Source: Cymbomonas tetramitiformis (Eukaryota > Chlorophyta > Pyramimonadophyceae > Pyramimonadales > Pyramimonadaceae). Taken from it: a DNA stretch of 64,000 bases. Shown here piece by piece: positions 61,936-64,000 of the stretch. The notes beneath the pieces were generated by a model. It searched no databases, was not told the origin of the DNA, and saw only the letters and a list, made by a program, of their open reading frames with translations. Where the stretch lies: NCBI GenBank assembly GCA_001247695.2, contig LGRX02034452.1, positions 1 to 64,000 of the forward strand, in the 5' to 3' direction. The stretch's first letter is position 1. Every line of letters begins with the position of its first letter. The translations under genes and the position numbers were made by a program.

Positions 61936-64000
61936 TTACGCGTCCACTTCAGGTGCTACCGCTACCGCTACGCAATTATCAAAAGCTTCGTCTTCATCGG
62001 AATCATCCGATTCATTCAAGTCACCTAGGTCCTTGCGCGTGCGTTTGGATTGTTGTGCAAGCAAAGCGACGACTATCTGCGCGTATTGCTCGTTCGGTAT
62101 ACTCCGTTCGGGGTCATTCGCATCCACATTCCATGCCAGCACTATTTCATTCTTATCGAAAGTCTCGGTAGACGGTCGGTGCCCCGGTGGCGCTGCGAAA
62201 GCTCCTGGGTGACTCGCAAGCTGCTTGCCGAGGTGCTTCTTCTTGGTGTCGGTGTGCTTTTGGGTTGGAAATAGCGATATAGCAGCTGTTGAGTTGACGG
62301 ATAGCGCGCCTCCACCTTCACCAAGTACAACGGATCCGACCATTCGCTTCGCTTCAGTTGTACGCGGAACGCGAACTTGTCGTTTTCAGATTCCACCGCG
62401 AGAGCCACTGCAAAGCTGCCAACTGTCATCTGGCCGTAGGTGACCTCCCACTGGGCGTTGTCCACGTACTGCTCTGCTCGCTTTTGGGCTCGACCTTGGT
62501 GTTTCCGTTTACCGTTGTACACTTCTATCGGCGCTCGATCAATTCGGCGTTGGATGCGCACCGGTATAGCGGGGACGGCGGCAGCCTCGGCAGCTTCTAT
62601 CGCCAACGCGGGCGCCTCTATCAGTCGAACCAAGGTGGTATTGCGCTCGATGGCGATTTTCTCGGGATGCTGGAAGGGTATCGCGGGCGCTTGACATTCT
62701 CCACCAGCAGTTAGGTGGCGCTGTTTCTCGATGACATCCTCGCGCCAAAACTTTTCGTGCACCTCCGTCAGCTTTGTGCCCAAAATGTCCTTCAACGCCC
62801 GGTAAGGTATGCTCAAGCTTTTCGATGCCTTCTTCGGTAAAAGGAATCGGCTTGATGTATCCAGGCCCCGTGACAGGGGGTGTAGAAACAAGCTTTGGCA
62901 ATGGAGTCTCGGGTAACCATTTGGGTGAAATGGAATACTGTTTGTACTGCATGCCCACTTCGCCGTGCTCGTTCTTCTTGAACTTGAAAGCCTGCTGTGC
63001 CAAAATATTGTGGCAATCGAAGACGTGACCATCAAACCAAGAGCTGAAGTCGAAGATCTTCTCGGTGTGCTCGCACGTTACACCATCCGTAAAGCATTCT
63101 TGTGCGACCTCTATCATCTCGTCGAGCGTCCAAGCTTGCTTGCGTCGTAGACGCACGGAGAAGCGTGAAAACATCTGGTCAATGTTCTCGTGCGTATGTC
63201 CCACCAACAGAAAGTTGAGTTTCACCTTGCGAAAGACGTCCGTGTGCACCAGCCAAGCTGCGTATGCCAACATCAACTTGCTCTTGTTGGTGCTCACATT
63301 GTCAAGCTGTACATACAATACTTCCGGCATCGGGTATGAATTTTCCCCGTCCCCGTTGCGTCGATGCTCTTGAATGCGGAGGATATCCCGGTGCAAAACG
63401 TTGACAAGGAAGTTCGCATCGTCCTTGAAGTTGGCGTAGTTGAAATCCATGAAGCGGCCCACGTTCTCGATCATGCTCCCCATGTTGTGCACGTCAAGGA
63501 AGTCCTTAGAGTCCAGATGTTTAGGGATACGTCGAAAGTGTGGCAGTCGGGTGGTCCACTGCGTCATGCCATCGATGATCACCGAGGCATACTTATGCCA
63601 AGTTTTGTTCATGGTAATGCTCTTGGTCATATTCGCTTTACGACCATGTTTGTAGAACTTCTGGCGCTCCGCTCGTGCGATTGCATGATGTTTGTTGAGA
63701 GGCCCGTTATATTGCGCTGTGCAAGATACACAAATTTGGGTCAGTGAACAAATTACATAAGCATATAAACACATCACAAAGCTATTCATGAATATTCACC
63801 TTTTTGAGATTTGGTTAAGCCTTCCTTCAATAACTTGAAGGACGCGCAAACATCGCACTGAGAAAATCGGTTCGTCGATGGAATCTTGAGCCACTTCCTG
63901 CAATCTTCGTCAAATATTTTGTAGAAGTAACTGAGAGAGCATTTTTCCTCTCCTCATTCTCTTGCAAGCCCTCGTTGTACTCGTCCCACAGCTCTTCGAT
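61936..64000 (-). pseudogene. DUF7869-type, transposon-associated gene, spliced but frameshifted; 5' end outside window
   Basis: The first exon in view (63800-64000) reads SYFYKIFDEDCRKWLKIPST, SQCDVCASFKLLKEGLTKSQ and ends at AAG|GTGAAT. The intron is 63717-63799 (83 bp); the next exon starts AQYNGPLNKHHAIARAERQ in phase. The core LDNVSTNKSKLMLAYAAWLV, LNFLLVGHTHENIDQMFSRF is the hallmark of DUF7869 proteins, widespread in algae, oomycetes and invertebrates and usually linked to mobile DNA. The frame shifts near 62795 (to YRALKDILGTKLTEVHEKFW) and again near 62265 (to TKKKHLGKQLASHPG), ending with an acidic tail (NESDDSDEDEAFD). Two frameshifts make a pseudogene likely, though extra introns cannot be excluded. 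Function of the domain is unknown; the GHTHExxDQ motif could bind metal. Confidence 0.7.

Overview
This is nuclear DNA from a eukaryote. Genes have short introns with GT/AG borders; there are LTR retrotransposon gag, pol, integrase and chromodomain fragments, small inverted-repeat elements and satellite arrays. There are no bacterial-style operons except one compact block at 46.4-52.0 kb. An intact dynein light chain LC8 gene argues for a lineage that keeps dynein (an alga or another flagellated or animal-like lineage). A chromodomain Ty3/Gypsy element carrying a cytosine-5 DNA methyltransferase recalls elements reported from algae such as streptophytes and dinoflagellates. The species cannot be named from the sequence.

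Layout. 0-4.3 kb: end of a coiled-coil gene, a 184-bp satellite, a three-exon gene of unknown function whose intron holds a palindromic minisatellite, and a solo LTR. 4.3-13.5 kb: a Ty3/Gypsy-like element (small ORF, gag with a CCHC knuckle, an in-frame UAG, then protease and RT) cut off inside RT and joined to an antisense gag of another element. 13.5-18.1 kb: low-density DNA with duplicated exon-like modules and minisatellites. 18.1-24.0 kb: a very large repetitive coiled-coil gene (minus). 24.0-33.4 kb: the host-gene island, with a complete 12-exon endonuclease/exonuclease/phosphatase (EEP) enzyme (plus), an unknown multi-exon gene (plus) and LC8 (minus). These exons are too short to stand out as ORFs and were assembled from splice sites, reading phase and family motifs.

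33.9-46.4 kb: nested repeats, namely a Harbinger-like MITE, LTR-A and LTR-B elements with decayed gag genes on the minus strand, a 1.7-kb insertion with an acidic ORF between 53-bp direct repeats, another MITE inside an LTR, an integrase remnant and a 477-bp GC-rich tandem array between LTR-derived direct repeats. 46.4-52.0 kb: a compact, more AT-rich module of five ORFs (A+, B-, C+, D+, E-). Two ORFs have the HxD...H...R signature of 2-oxoglutarate/Fe(II) oxygenases and one looks like a Rossmann methyltransferase. A palindromic cassette is shared by two of its upstream regions and elaborate hairpins lie between its divergent genes. This is the best candidate for an undescribed system.

52.0-55.2 kb: 3' part of a Gypsy element (integrase, chromodomain, C5-methyltransferase, polypurine tract, 3' LTR); the methyltransferase is split by a solo LTR with a 5-bp target duplication. 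55.2-64.0 kb: a predicted secreted-protein gene (minus), a second Harbinger-like MITE, another LTR-A element with its small membrane-anchored ORF, and a spliced but frameshifted DUF7869-type gene that runs off the window. No tRNA, rRNA or CRISPR array was recognised.
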